From assembly GCF_025822765.1 (NCBI RefSeq), contig NZ_JACKUK010000011.1, positions 119,475 to 183,474 on the forward strand: 64,000 nucleotides of DNA, read 5' to 3'. The DNA comes from Mycobacterium barrassiae (lineage in GTDB: Bacteria > Actinomycetota > Actinomycetes > Mycobacteriales > Mycobacteriaceae). Shown piece after piece: positions 8,792-18,177 of this stretch. Position 1 is the stretch's first letter; each line of letters begins with the position of its first letter. A program made the translations under genes and the position numbers. The notes beneath the pieces were generated by a model that worked only from the letters and a program-made list of their open reading frames with translations, made no database searches and had not been told where the DNA came from.

Positions 8792-9955
8792 TCAGATCAT
8801 TGCGATGCGCGAGACCTTCATACCCAGTGTGAGCGCCCCGGCAAGCTCGCGACTGGTGTCGTAGTCGAACACCACGTGACCGGCAATGACATCGACGTCG
8901 CGCTTGAAGCGCTGAAGTGGATTGTCGGTGAAGTGCACGCTGGCGCCCGATGCTTCGAGCAGATCGGTGATCACCGCACGTGACTCGTGCACCATATGCG
9001 CGGCAGCCAGCCGCGCATCGGCGCGCACCGGCTTGGATACGGGTTCGCCTGACGCGACGGCGGTTTCGATGCCGGCGACGGTATCGGCGAGCAGCCCGCG
9101 CAGTGCACGCAGCCGGACCCGCGCCTCGCCGAGCCGTGCCTGAGCGATCGGTTTGTCCCTCTGGGCGACGCCCTCGTAGGCGAGGATCCGCTCGCCGAGC
9201 CGCTCGGCGAAGATCTCGGCGACGCGTTCGGCGCTGCCCAGCGCGGGCATCGCCGCCAATAACGACAGCGCCGGCACCATCGGCCACCGGTACGTGTCGG
9301 CATCGTGCAGTAGGGCACCAGGCGCGGTGCCGGAGTAGATGTCGGTGACCCGGACGAGCCGGTGCTGGGGCACGAACGCGTCGGTGATGACGACGTCGTT
9401 GGATCCGGTGGCCCGCATGCCGTCGGTGTGCCAGACGTCCTCGATGCGGGCGTCGGACATCGGCAGCAGCGCCAACGCGGGGTAGATGTCGTCGTCGGGG
9501 CCGCACAGGGCGCCCACCATGATCCAGTTGCCGTCCATCACGCCCGTCGCCCAGGACCACCGGCCGCTCAGCCGGATGCCGTCGCCGGACGGGACTCCCC
9601 GACCCGTCGGTGCGAGGGGCGCGGGCGCGAGGAACGGACGCGTGGCGAACGCCTCGTCCTGGGCGCGCTCGTCGAACAGGGCGAGCATCCAGTTGTGCAA
9701 TGCGTAGAAGCCGATGGTCCACGCGCTCGACGCGCAGCCATGAGCCATCCGGCGCACGGGGTCGAGGATTGCGGGGAAGTCGGCCTGCACACCGCCGAAC
9801 CGGGCGGGCTTCAGTAACTCGGTGAAGCTTGATGCGGTGAGGTCGGCGAGTGTTTCGGCGGGCAGCCGTCGCAGTTGTTCGGCTTCCTGCGCGCGGTCGG
9901 CCAGCCGGGCGACGAACTCGGGGGAGATGGTCGGGGTGATCTTGACCGACGTCAC
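8792..9955 (-). CDS. Acyl-CoA dehydrogenase-fold flavin monooxygenase (HsaA-like)
   Basis: A 387-residue protein with the acyl-CoA dehydrogenase fold and a type-2 C-terminal domain, as in HsaA/HpaH/DszC-type flavin-dependent monooxygenases that use reduced flavin to hydroxylate phenols. Visible blocks are LLKPARFGGVQADFPAILDPVRRMAHGCASSAWTIGF, LSGRWSWATGVMDGNWIMVGA and the C-terminal LEASGASVHFTDNPLQRFKRDVDVIAGHVVFDYD. The substrate-binding catalytic Glu of true dehydrogenases is not evident. No flavin reductase partner is adjacent. It likely hydroxylates an aromatic before the dioxygenase step. Confidence 0.85.
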   Translation of the reverse strand: MTSVKITPTISPEFVARLADRAQEAEQLRRLPAETLADLTASSFTELLKPARFGGVQADFPAILDPVRRMAHGCASSAWTIGFYALHNWMLALFDERAQDEAFATRPFLAPAPLAPTGRGVPSGDGIRLSGRWSWATGVMDGNWIMVGALCGPDDDIYPALALLPMSDARIEDVWHTDGMRATGSNDVVITDAFVPQHRLVRVTDIYSGTAPGALLHDADTYRWPMVPALSLLAAMPALGSAERVAEIFAERLGERILAYEGVAQRDKPIAQARLGEARVRLRALRGLLADTVAGIETAVASGEPVSKPVRADARLAAAHMVHESRAVITDLLEASGASVHFTDNPLQRFKRDVDVIAGHVVFDYDTSRELAGALTLGMKVSRIAMI

Positions 9956-9971
9956 GCCGGCGACGCTACCA

Positions 9972-9983
9972 TACTTTTTAGTA
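9972..9983. promoter_or_regulatory. Short palindrome upstream of monooxygenase-like gene
   Basis: TACTTTTTAGTA, nearly self-complementary, lies 17-28 bases before the ATG at 9955, in an AT-rich patch. It shares ACT...AGT half sites with the palindrome at 8341-8360. It may be an operator or part of the -10 region. Confidence 0.35.
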
Positions 9984-10007
9984 CGGAAATGGGGCGTCGG
10001 GAAGCAT

Positions 10008-10063
10008 CGAGACTGCGCACAGATCGCAATTTGCGTTGATTTCGCGATCTGTGAGCAGTCTCG
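10008..10063. terminator. Long intergenic hairpin
   Basis: A 20-base inverted repeat with one mismatch (10008-10027 against 10044-10063; stem start CGAGACTGCGCACAGATCGC) and a 16-base loop. It follows the stop of the leftward TetR gene (10073), so it probably terminates that transcript before the monooxygenase promoter. Confidence 0.65.
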
Positions 10064-10072
10064 ACGCAGATT

Positions 10073-10630
10073 TCAGCGCGTCAGCATGATGTCGAGGAAC
10101 CGCTCCCGCTGGGCTGCGCCTCGGGCACTGGGCTTCGGCCCGGACAGATGCAGGAACCCGATTCCGGCCGCGAACGTCGCCGACGCCCGCAGGTCGGCCT
10201 CCTCGGCATCGAACCCGTAATCCAGAAACGCCTGGCGGACCGCGGCCAACACCCGCCGGTCCGCGGCGCGCACGCTTGCCGCGACCGCCGCATCGGTGCG
10301 GGCCCATTCCCGCATGGCGCGCTCAAGCGTCCAATGGCGCGCGTCCACCAGCGTGGTCATCATTTGCGAGAGCCGCTCCCGCGGTGGGATGTCCGCAGGG
10401 CTGTCGAAGTGGCGTCGTTCCTCGTCGCGCGATGCGCCCCATGCGTCGACGAGCGCGATGCGATAGCTCGCGATATCGGTGAAATGCCAGTAAAAGCTGC
10501 CTTTGGTCACCCCGAGTCGGCTGCACAGCCGATCGATCTTCAGTGATTTGATGCCTTCTTCGGCAAGAATTGCGTAGCCCGCCTGGATCCAGTCGTCCAC
10601 GACCAGGCGGGGGCCGCGGGACTTTGCCAT
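10073..10630 (-). CDS. TetR-family transcriptional regulator
   Basis: A 185-residue TetR regulator. The DNA-binding domain is complete (VVDDWIQAGYAILAEEGIKSLKIDRLCSRLGVTKGSFYWHF). The C-terminal domain includes ALERAMREWARTDAAVAASV, typical of a subfamily with a conserved helix. The ATG at 10628-10630 (MAKSRGPRLV) fits the family; the frame continuing to 11173 is shadow across the Ag85 promoter and gene. It is divergent from Ag85 across 280 bases. Its target is not evident; neither neighbour is a clear regulon member. Confidence 0.87.
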   Translation of the reverse strand: MAKSRGPRLVVDDWIQAGYAILAEEGIKSLKIDRLCSRLGVTKGSFYWHFTDIASYRIALVDAWGASRDEERRHFDSPADIPPRERLSQMMTTLVDARHWTLERAMREWARTDAAVAASVRAADRRVLAAVRQAFLDYGFDAEEADLRASATFAAGIGFLHLSGPKPSARGAAQRERFLDIMLTR

Positions 10631-10829
10631 ACCCCGCAGCCTACGACGCGAAAGGCCGGTCACGCTGACGTGGGCGTTAACCGCAATGTTCACAGGAATC
10701 TCACGGTCAACGCCCGTCGGACTTTCTCCGTTGCTGGTCACGTGTTTTACTGCACACGCGACAACTGAAATTTTCTCGGTCCGCTCAATGGCCACCGGGC
10801 TCAGTCGAGCGGGCACGACAACGCGGTGA

Positions 10830-11888
<1,059 letters not shown>

Positions 11889-11895
11889 CGATAAG

Positions 11896-11947
11896 TCGCA
11901 AGGTCCCCGACACACTCGGTTCGCCGGTGTGATCGGGGACTTTTGCG
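11896..11947 (+). terminator. Terminator after Ag85 gene
   Basis: Inverted repeat with arms around 11900-11915 (AAGGTCCCCGACACAC) and 11926-11942, one bulge, followed by TTTTGCG. It begins 11 bases after the Ag85 stop and resembles a rho-independent terminator. Confidence 0.7.
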
Positions 11948-12004
11948 TTCCCCTACCTCCGCGTTCCCCTACCTTCGGTGTGGGCCTAGGTGAAAATGGG
12001 CGGC

Positions 12005-13003
12005 ATGGCTGAAGTCAATGCGCTGGTCGCACACCAGGACGCCGAGGGCTCCATCACGCTGCGCCACGAGGTCGTCGACACGTCCTTCCTGCCGGACGGC
12101 GACGTGCAGATCGCCGTTGAATACTCGGGGATCAATTACAAGGACGCCCTGGCGATCACACCCAAGGGCGGTGTTGCGCGGGAGTACCCGCTGATACCTG
12201 GTATCGATGTCGCCGGCACGGTCACGGCCAGCCTGTCGTCCGATTTCGCCGTCGGCGATCGCGTCGTCGCCCACGGGTACGACATCGGCACCGGCCGCCA
12301 CGGCGGCTACACCGACACCGCTCGCTACCCGGCCGACTATCTGGTGAAGCTCGACGAGCTGACGACAGCCGAAGCGGCCGCCATCGGCACCGCGGGATTC
12401 ACGGCTGCCATGAGCGTCGACGCGATTCGCGCGGCCGGAGTGCAGCCGGCGGACGGTCCGATTCTGGTCACCGGTGCGACCGGGGGAGTGGGCAGCGTCA
12501 GCGTCGACCTGCTGGCCGGTCTCGGCTACGAGGTGGTCGCCTCGACGGGCAAGTCCGAGGCCCACGACTGGCTGATGGCGCTGGGCGCCTATCAGGTGAT
12601 CGGCAGGTTGCCCGCCGAGGGCGAGAAGGTCAGGCCGCTGGGCAAGTCGCGATGGGCAGCCGTGGTGGACAGCGTCGGTGGCGACACGCTCGCCTACGCG
12701 CTGAGCACCTTGAATTACGGTGGCACGGCAGCGATCTCAGGCCTGGCTCGCTCGGCCGACCTACCGACGACGGTGATGCCCTTCATCCTGCGCGGTGTCA
12801 CCCTTGTGGGCATCGACTCGGTGCAGTTGCCGATCGACGCGCGCCGCGATGTGTGGCACCAACTCGAAGGCGAACTCAAGCCCCGCCACCTCGGTGAGAT
12901 CACGAAGGACGTCTCGGTGCTCGAGGCGCCGCATACGCTGCGCACCATCATCGGCGGCGGCGTCACCGGACGGACGCGCGTCGTGGTCCACGACGGCTTC
13001 TGA
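12005..13003 (+). CDS. fadB4: MDR-family quinone oxidoreductase / acryloyl-CoA reductase-like
   Basis: A 332-residue zinc-free medium-chain dehydrogenase/reductase of the YhdH/AcuI type, NADPH-dependent reduction of an enoyl or acryloyl group. Seen are VEYSGINYKDALAITPKG, the IPGIDVAGTV block, GTAGFTAAMSVDAI and the Rossmann VTGATGGVGSVSVDLLAGLGYEVVASTGK. It is convergent with two acyl-CoA dehydrogenase genes whose pairing recalls M. tuberculosis fadE24-fadE23-fadB4 (recalled synteny). Alternative starts at 11990 (GTG) and 11996 exist; MAEVNALVAHQ at 12005 fits the family best. Confidence 0.87.
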   Translation: MAEVNALVAHQDAEGSITLRHEVVDTSFLPDGDVQIAVEYSGINYKDALAITPKGGVAREYPLIPGIDVAGTVTASLSSDFAVGDRVVAHGYDIGTGRHGGYTDTARYPADYLVKLDELTTAEAAAIGTAGFTAAMSVDAIRAAGVQPADGPILVTGATGGVGSVSVDLLAGLGYEVVASTGKSEAHDWLMALGAYQVIGRLPAEGEKVRPLGKSRWAAVVDSVGGDTLAYALSTLNYGGTAAISGLARSADLPTTVMPFILRGVTLVGIDSVQLPIDARRDVWHQLEGELKPRHLGEITKDVSVLEAPHTLRTIIGGGVTGRTRVVVHDGF

Positions 13004-13009
13004 TTTCAC

Positions 13010-13071
13010 CGCGAGCAGACGCAAAATGCCGCGACACGCCGCGGAAATTGGGCACTTTGCGTCTGCTCGCG
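13010..13071. terminator. Bidirectional intergenic hairpin (GCGAGCAGACGCAAA type)
   Basis: A perfect 16-base inverted repeat: 13010-13025 (CGCGAGCAGACGCAAA) pairs with 13056-13071, with further partial pairing inside. It sits between the convergent stops of fadB4 (13003) and fadE23 (13082). Elements with this stem are, as I recall, common between mycobacterial genes. Confidence 0.75.
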
Positions 13072-13081
13072 AGCAGAAAAG

Positions 13082-14293
13082 TTACTTCAGTTCGGACGAC
13101 GACAGGCCAAGCAGTCGACGGGCCACCACCAGTAGCTGAATCTGTTGCGTGCCTTCGAAGATGTCGAGGATCTTGCTGTCGCGCGCCCACTTCTCCAGCA
13201 GTGTCTGCTCGGAATAGCCGACGGTGCCTGCCAATTCGACGGCTTTGAGAGTGATGTCGCTCGCGACGCGGCCGGCCTTGGCCTTGCCCATCGACGCTTC
13301 CTTGGAGTTCGGAATGTTGTTGTCGGCCTGCCACGCGGAGCGCACCATCAGCAGATAGGCCGCCTCCCAGTCGGATTCCATCCGGAGGAACTCCGCGGCC
13401 GGCGCGGTCTGCGCGTGTGAGGGCTTGTCGTAGGAGATCTCGACCCCGGCCTCGGTGAGGATCTTGCGCAGTTCCTCGAGTGCGGCGCGGGCGATGCCGA
13501 CTGCCATCGCCGCAACCACCGGTCGGGTGTTGTCGAAGGTCTCCATCACCCCGGCGAAGCCCTTCTCCACCTGGATCTCCGGGCTGCCCAACAGGTTTTC
13601 CTTGGGGATGCGCACGTTGTCGAAGCGGATCACGGCGGTGTCGGAGGCCTTGATGCCGAGCTTGTCCTCGAGCCGCTCGACGGTGACCCCGGGATGCTCG
13701 CGGGGAACGATGAACGACTTGATCGCCGCGCGGCCCAACGACTTGTCCAGCGTCGCCCAGACCACGATATGCGTCGCGCGGGATCCTGCGGTGACGAAGA
13801 TCTTCTCGCCGTTGATGACGTACTCGTCGTCTTCGAGTTTGGCCGTCGTGGTCACTGCCGCAGAATCGGAGCCGAAGCCGGGCTCGGTGATGGCCATCGC
13901 GGCCCATACGTCCTTGCCGAGCCTGTCCAGCTGCTCGGGGGTCGCGACGCTGGAGATCGCGGCGTTGCCAAGGCCCTGACGCGGCACCGACAGCATCAAA
14001 GCGACGTCGCCCCAACTGATTTCCATCACGTTTAGCACGGCCGACATGTTGGCGCCGTTGTGGTTGGAATCCTTGGCCTCACCGGCGGCGAACGCTTCGG
14101 CGCCGGCGAAGGCGATAGCGTTGGCCTGAGAGATGCCCTCGAAGAGCGTGGCCAGCGTGTCGAGTTCGACCGGATACTCATGCTCGCGCAGATCCCACTT
14201 GCGGGATATCGGTCGCAACATCTCGGCGGCACCCTGGTGCGCCTTCTCGATCACCGCTTCGAGCTTGCGGGGCAGTTCCAGATTGATTGCCAT
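13082..14293 (-). CDS. fadE23: Acyl-CoA dehydrogenase FadE23-like
   Basis: A 403-residue FAD acyl-CoA dehydrogenase. Blocks include MAITEPGFGSDSAAVTTTAKL, VINGEKIFVTAGSRATHIVVWAT, a C-terminal VELAGTVGYSEQTLLEKWARDSKILDIFEGTQQIQ with the usual catalytic-base and FAD-contact area. It begins 28 bases after the fadE24 stop, forming an operon with it. This tandem pair, convergent with a YhdH-type reductase, matches my memory of M. tuberculosis Rv3139-Rv3141, where the pair is induced by isoniazid. The gene name rests on that synteny plus family, not on a search. Confidence 0.9.
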   Translation of the reverse strand: MAINLELPRKLEAVIEKAHQGAAEMLRPISRKWDLREHEYPVELDTLATLFEGISQANAIAFAGAEAFAAGEAKDSNHNGANMSAVLNVMEISWGDVALMLSVPRQGLGNAAISSVATPEQLDRLGKDVWAAMAITEPGFGSDSAAVTTTAKLEDDEYVINGEKIFVTAGSRATHIVVWATLDKSLGRAAIKSFIVPREHPGVTVERLEDKLGIKASDTAVIRFDNVRIPKENLLGSPEIQVEKGFAGVMETFDNTRPVVAAMAVGIARAALEELRKILTEAGVEISYDKPSHAQTAPAAEFLRMESDWEAAYLLMVRSAWQADNNIPNSKEASMGKAKAGRVASDITLKAVELAGTVGYSEQTLLEKWARDSKILDIFEGTQQIQLLVVARRLLGLSSSELK

Positions 14294-14321
14294 GATCAGT
14301 CTTCCAGTAGGTCTTGACGGC

Positions 14322-15719
14322 TCAAATAACTACGATGCCCTCGGCGACGCCGATCGCGCGCAGATCGCGATACCACCGTTCGACGGGGTGTTCCTTGGTG
14401 TAGCCGTGGCCGCCGAGCAGCTGTACACCGTCCAGCCCGATCTGCATGCCCTTGTCGGTGCCGAGCCGCTTGGCCAGTGCCGCTTCCCGGGCGAACGGCA
14501 GACCCTGATCGGCGCGCGACGCTCCACGCCACGTGATCAACCGCAGCCCGTCGAACTCGATCGCCATGTTCGCGCACATGAACGCGACCGCCTGGCGGTG
14601 CGCGATCGGCTCGCCGAACGCGTGGCGTTCCTTCACATAAGGCACGACGTAGTCGAGTACTGCATGCGCTGTGCCGACGGCCAACGCCGCCCAGCCGAGA
14701 CGGGACAGCGCGATGGCCTCCGAGTAGTCCTCATCCGTCGCGCCGTCCTCGCCGAGGCGCGCAGACAGCGGAACGGTGACGTGGTCCAGCTCGACCTGCC
14801 CGAGCGCCGCCGCACGGATGCCCATGCTCGGGTCCGGCGTGACGGACACACCTTGCGACGACGACTCGACGATGAACAGCGCCGGCTTTCCGTTCAATTG
14901 CGCTGCCACGATGAATAATTCGGCGTTCGCAGCCGCGGGCACCAACGACTTGACGCCGTCGAGCCGGTAGCCGCTGGGGGTGCGCGTCGCCGTCGTCTTC
15001 AGCGCCGTTGGATCGAACAGCGGATGCGGTTCGGCGATCGCGACGCATGCCTGCGGCACGCTCTCGCCTGCGAACTCCTTCAGGTAGGTCGCCTGCTGAT
15101 CGGCGCTGCCCCAGTGGGTCAGCGCGGACGCGACGCCTGCGGGGGCCAGGATCGGCAGCGCAAGTCCCATGTCCCCGTACGCCAGTGCCTCGGCGACCAG
15201 GACGTTGGTGACCGCCGCGCGGTGCGCCGCGATGCCGTCGAAATCCTCGGGCACGTTGATCGCGGTGATGCCGAGTTCGGTGGCCTTGCTGACGAGGTCC
15301 TCAGGATAGGAGGCGGATTCGTCGCAGTCCTTCGCCGCGGGGCGGATGACCTCCTCGGCGAACTCGGTCACCGTGTCGACGATCATCTGCTGCTCATCGT
15401 CCGGGGTCAGGTCGAAGTAGTCGGACCCACTCTTCTTCAGTCGCGTCGGCCCGCTCTGTGCACCGGAGATGCGCTTGAACTGGCGATTGGCCGCACCCGC
15501 GACGGAGAACACCTGCTTCACGCCGTATTTCAGACCGCGGTTGAGCGGCCCGCGCAGGTTGTAGCGGTCGAGAAATTCCTGGCCGACCAGCGGCGTCACG
15601 ATCGCCAGCCCCACGTCGGTCGGGGTGCGCCTGTGCTTACGCAGACCGACGGCACTTTGCTTGCCTGCCCGCTTTGGCCTCGGAGCGGATCCGTTTTTCG
15701 ACGGCAGGGTATTGGTCAT
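14322..15719 (-). CDS. fadE24: Acyl-CoA dehydrogenase FadE24-like
   Basis: A 465-residue acyl-CoA dehydrogenase with an unusual basic N-terminal extension of about 110 residues (SAPRPKRAGKQSAVGLRKHR, then LKYGVKQVFSVAGAANRQFKR) before the dehydrogenase core (DLTPDDEQQMIVDTVTEFAEEVIRP). Core blocks: QACVAIAEPHPLFDPTALKTTA, RLDGVKSLVPAAANAELFIVAA, and the C-terminal VQLLGGHGYTKEHPVERWYRDLRAIGVAEG. Length and extension match FadE24. Start is the ATG at 15717-15719; the frame continues to 17213 only as a shadow of the kinase gene. It is the first gene of the fadE24-fadE23 operon, with its promoter in the 156-base gap facing the kinase. Confidence 0.9.
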   Translation of the reverse strand: MTNTLPSKNGSAPRPKRAGKQSAVGLRKHRRTPTDVGLAIVTPLVGQEFLDRYNLRGPLNRGLKYGVKQVFSVAGAANRQFKRISGAQSGPTRLKKSGSDYFDLTPDDEQQMIVDTVTEFAEEVIRPAAKDCDESASYPEDLVSKATELGITAINVPEDFDGIAAHRAAVTNVLVAEALAYGDMGLALPILAPAGVASALTHWGSADQQATYLKEFAGESVPQACVAIAEPHPLFDPTALKTTATRTPSGYRLDGVKSLVPAAANAELFIVAAQLNGKPALFIVESSSQGVSVTPDPSMGIRAAALGQVELDHVTVPLSARLGEDGATDEDYSEAIALSRLGWAALAVGTAHAVLDYVVPYVKERHAFGEPIAHRQAVAFMCANMAIEFDGLRLITWRGASRADQGLPFAREAALAKRLGTDKGMQIGLDGVQLLGGHGYTKEHPVERWYRDLRAIGVAEGIVVI

Positions 15720-15875
15720 GTAGCTGCCTCGCTGTGAGATTTCGCGGAACTGACTCCAGAGTAAGGTATGGGCGGCTCCGCGACCAAAGACGCCGGATCT
15801 GTTGCCCAACTCACATACTTGCCCGAAGGGCGGCATACTCACCTGCAACGATCCCCGAATCCGAGGTGAGCCGGC

Positions 15876-17750
15876 GTGCGAGGCGGTTTGATCACGCGAG
15901 TCGTCGTGGTGGCCGTGATACTCGCCGCGATTCTCGCGTTGTCGTTCGGGTTCCTGCTCTCCGCGCTGTCGGGCGTGGACGATGCCCGAGCCGTCGCAGT
16001 GAACTCCGCAGAAGAGGCGTTCGCCGCGCGGGACGTCCGCCGTTCGCTCATCGATATGGAGACCGCCGCACGCGGCTTCCTGCTCACCGGTGACGCCAGC
16101 TTTCTCGGGCCGTGGGAAGTCGGCAGGCAACGCATCCCGGGGCGGTTGGTGACGCTGGTGGACATCGTCGACAACCCCGAACAGAAGGCGCACGCCGAGC
16201 AGCTTCAACGCGACGCGCTCTCCTACGTCAACGATTACTCGATCCCCTTGGTGGCGGCCGCACGCCTTGGAGAGCCGTGGGTCAGAGACCCCGCCGTGAC
16301 CGAAGAGGGCAAGCGGCGGATGGACGAGCTGCGACGTCAGCTGGAGGCATACCTCGCGGCCGAAACGATGCAGAGCATGGAGCAACAGGAAAAGGCGGAG
16401 ATGTTGTATCAGCGCGCGCTCGCGGTGGCGGGCGCCGGTCTCGTCGTCACGGTCCTGGTGACTGTGGTGAGCGCCGTGTACCTCGGACGGTCGGTCGTCA
16501 ACCCGGTTCGACGCACCGCCCGCATGGCCGAACGGCTGTCGTCGGGCGACCTGGAGGCGCGTGTGCCGCAGACCGGTAACGCTGAGATCGGCGTGCTGGA
16601 AAGCAATTTCAACTCGATGGCCGAGTCGCTCAAGGACCAGCGCGATGAGCTGGCCCGGCTCAACGACGAGCAGACCGCACTGCGGCACGTCGCGACACTC
16701 GTCGCCGAGGGCCGACCGTCGAGTGAGATCTTCGCCGCGGTCACCAACGAAATCGGGTTGCTGGTGGGTGCAGACGTCGCCCGACTTCTGCGATTCGAGT
16801 CGGACGGCAGCGCGACGGTCTGCGGGGCATGGGCGCAGACGCACGATCCCGTCGCGGTGGGCGAACGCATTTCGATCGACACCACCGTCGCCGCACATGT
16901 GCGAAAGACCGGCATGCCCGCGCGGCGTACCGAGATCGCGCCGCCGTACCTGCCTGAGGGCACCTACTCCGCCGTCGGCGCGCCGATCACGGTCAGCGGC
17001 ATGGAATGGGGTGCGATCACCGTGCTGTCGCCGATCGACCGTCCCCTGCCGGACGACACGCAAACCCGGATGGCGGAATTCACCGATCTGGTCGCGACCG
17101 CCATCGCGAACGCACAGGCGCGCGCCGACCTGATGGCGTCGCGGGCGCGCATCGTCGCGGCCGCAGACGAGTCGCGGCGACGCATCGAACGTGATCTGCA
17201 CGACGGAATCCAACAGCGCCTCGTGACGCTCGCGCTGAAGCTGCGCACGGTGGACGTCGATCTCCCGGAGGCGTCAGAGGTGCGGGAGCCGGTGGCGGCC
17301 GTCCACGCCGGTCTCGTCGATGCCGTGGAGGAACTGCGCGAGGTCTCCCGCGGTATCCACCCGGCGATCCTGTCGGAGGGCGGTCTCGGACCGGCTCTGC
17401 GGAGCCTGTCCCGACGTTCCAGCGTCCCGGTCGAACTGGACCTGCAGGTCGAGAATCGTCTGCCGCCAGCGGTCGAGGCGGCGGCGTACTACGTGGCGGC
17501 GGAATCGATGACGAACGTCGCCAAGCACGCCGACGCGTCGTTCATCGACTTCAGTGCCGTCGTTCAGGACGATCGTCTGCTCATGACGATCCGCGACGAC
17601 GGAGTCGGCGGTGCGGACCTGTCGCGCGGGTCCGGCCTCATCGGCCTCGTCGACCGGGTCGAGGCGCTCGGGGGTTCCTTGACCGTCGACAGCACGCCGG
17701 GCGCAGGCACCACGTTGCGAATTGCGGTCCCGCTCGACGGGCGGGGCTGA
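15876..17750 (+). CDS. Sensor histidine kinase (CHASE3-HAMP-GAF-HisKA_3)
   Basis: A 624-residue membrane kinase of the NarL-partner class. Order: TM1 (residues about 6-30), periplasmic CHASE3-type helical domain (about 35-170, with LIDMETAARGFLLTGD), TM2 (about 178-203), HAMP (RSVVNPVRRTARMAERLSSG), GAF (about 260-410), HisKA_3 with phospho-acceptor His442 in ERDLHDGIQQRLV, and an HATPase_c domain (ESMTNVAKHADAS N-box; IRDDGVGGADLSRGSGLIGL). It starts with GTG. The receiver gene follows 19 bases after its stop. The signal is unknown; the GAF lacks an obvious haem-ligand signature I could assign. Confidence 0.93.
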   Translation: MRGGLITRVVVVAVILAAILALSFGFLLSALSGVDDARAVAVNSAEEAFAARDVRRSLIDMETAARGFLLTGDASFLGPWEVGRQRIPGRLVTLVDIVDNPEQKAHAEQLQRDALSYVNDYSIPLVAAARLGEPWVRDPAVTEEGKRRMDELRRQLEAYLAAETMQSMEQQEKAEMLYQRALAVAGAGLVVTVLVTVVSAVYLGRSVVNPVRRTARMAERLSSGDLEARVPQTGNAEIGVLESNFNSMAESLKDQRDELARLNDEQTALRHVATLVAEGRPSSEIFAAVTNEIGLLVGADVARLLRFESDGSATVCGAWAQTHDPVAVGERISIDTTVAAHVRKTGMPARRTEIAPPYLPEGTYSAVGAPITVSGMEWGAITVLSPIDRPLPDDTQTRMAEFTDLVATAIANAQARADLMASRARIVAAADESRRRIERDLHDGIQQRLVTLALKLRTVDVDLPEASEVREPVAAVHAGLVDAVEELREVSRGIHPAILSEGGLGPALRSLSRRSSVPVELDLQVENRLPPAVEAAAYYVAAESMTNVAKHADASFIDFSAVVQDDRLLMTIRDDGVGGADLSRGSGLIGLVDRVEALGGSLTVDSTPGAGTTLRIAVPLDGRG

Positions 17751-17769
17751 TGAATTCCGGCTACCTGCA

Positions 17770-18177
17770 ATGACCACCGCCACGGCCGGCGGGCAAACTG
17801 ACGTTATGGAAAACGGGGCGGAGACGTTGCGCTGCGTCCTGATCGACGACAATCCGGATTTCCTCGAAACCGCGGCAAAACTTCTCGGTCGCGAGGGCGT
17901 TTCGATCGTCGGTGTCGCCACCAACAGCGCCGAGGCGCTGCGGTGCGTCGAGCAACAGAAACCGGACGTCGCGATCGTCGACATCAAGCTCGGCGAGGAA
18001 AGCGGCTTTCACCTGGCTGAACAGATCGTCGGAGGCCCGGTGTCGGCGCCGGTGATCTTGACCTCCACGCATTCCGGGCGTGAGTACGGCGAACTGATCG
18101 CCTCCAGCTCTGCGCTGGGCTTCGTCCCGAAGGAACAGTTGTCGCTGGAAGCGATACGGCGGCTACTCAAGCCCTAA
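17770..18177 (+). CDS. Receiver-only response regulator
   Basis: A 135-residue REC-domain protein. The acidic pair is in VLIDDNPDF, the phospho-acceptor Asp in VAIVDIKLG, Thr/Ser in VILTSTHSG and Lys in GFVPKEQLS. The protein ends just after the receiver (IRRLLKP), with no LuxR-type output domain, although its kinase is of the class that normally feeds NarL/LuxR regulators. Possible starts are 17722, 17770 and 17806; I favour 17770. Its end overlaps the end of hisN by 4 bases (convergent). It may act by protein-protein contact or phosphotransfer. Confidence 0.88.
   Translation: MTTATAGGQTDVMENGAETLRCVLIDDNPDFLETAAKLLGREGVSIVGVATNSAEALRCVEQQKPDVAIVDIKLGEESGFHLAEQIVGGPVSAPVILTSTHSGREYGELIASSSALGFVPKEQLSLEAIRRLLKP

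Noticed and set aside
14322-17213. A 963-residue leftward open frame including fadE24.
   Set aside because: Only the part from 15719 downward is protein-like; the rest is His/Arg-rich antisense of the kinase gene, a common artefact of high GC.
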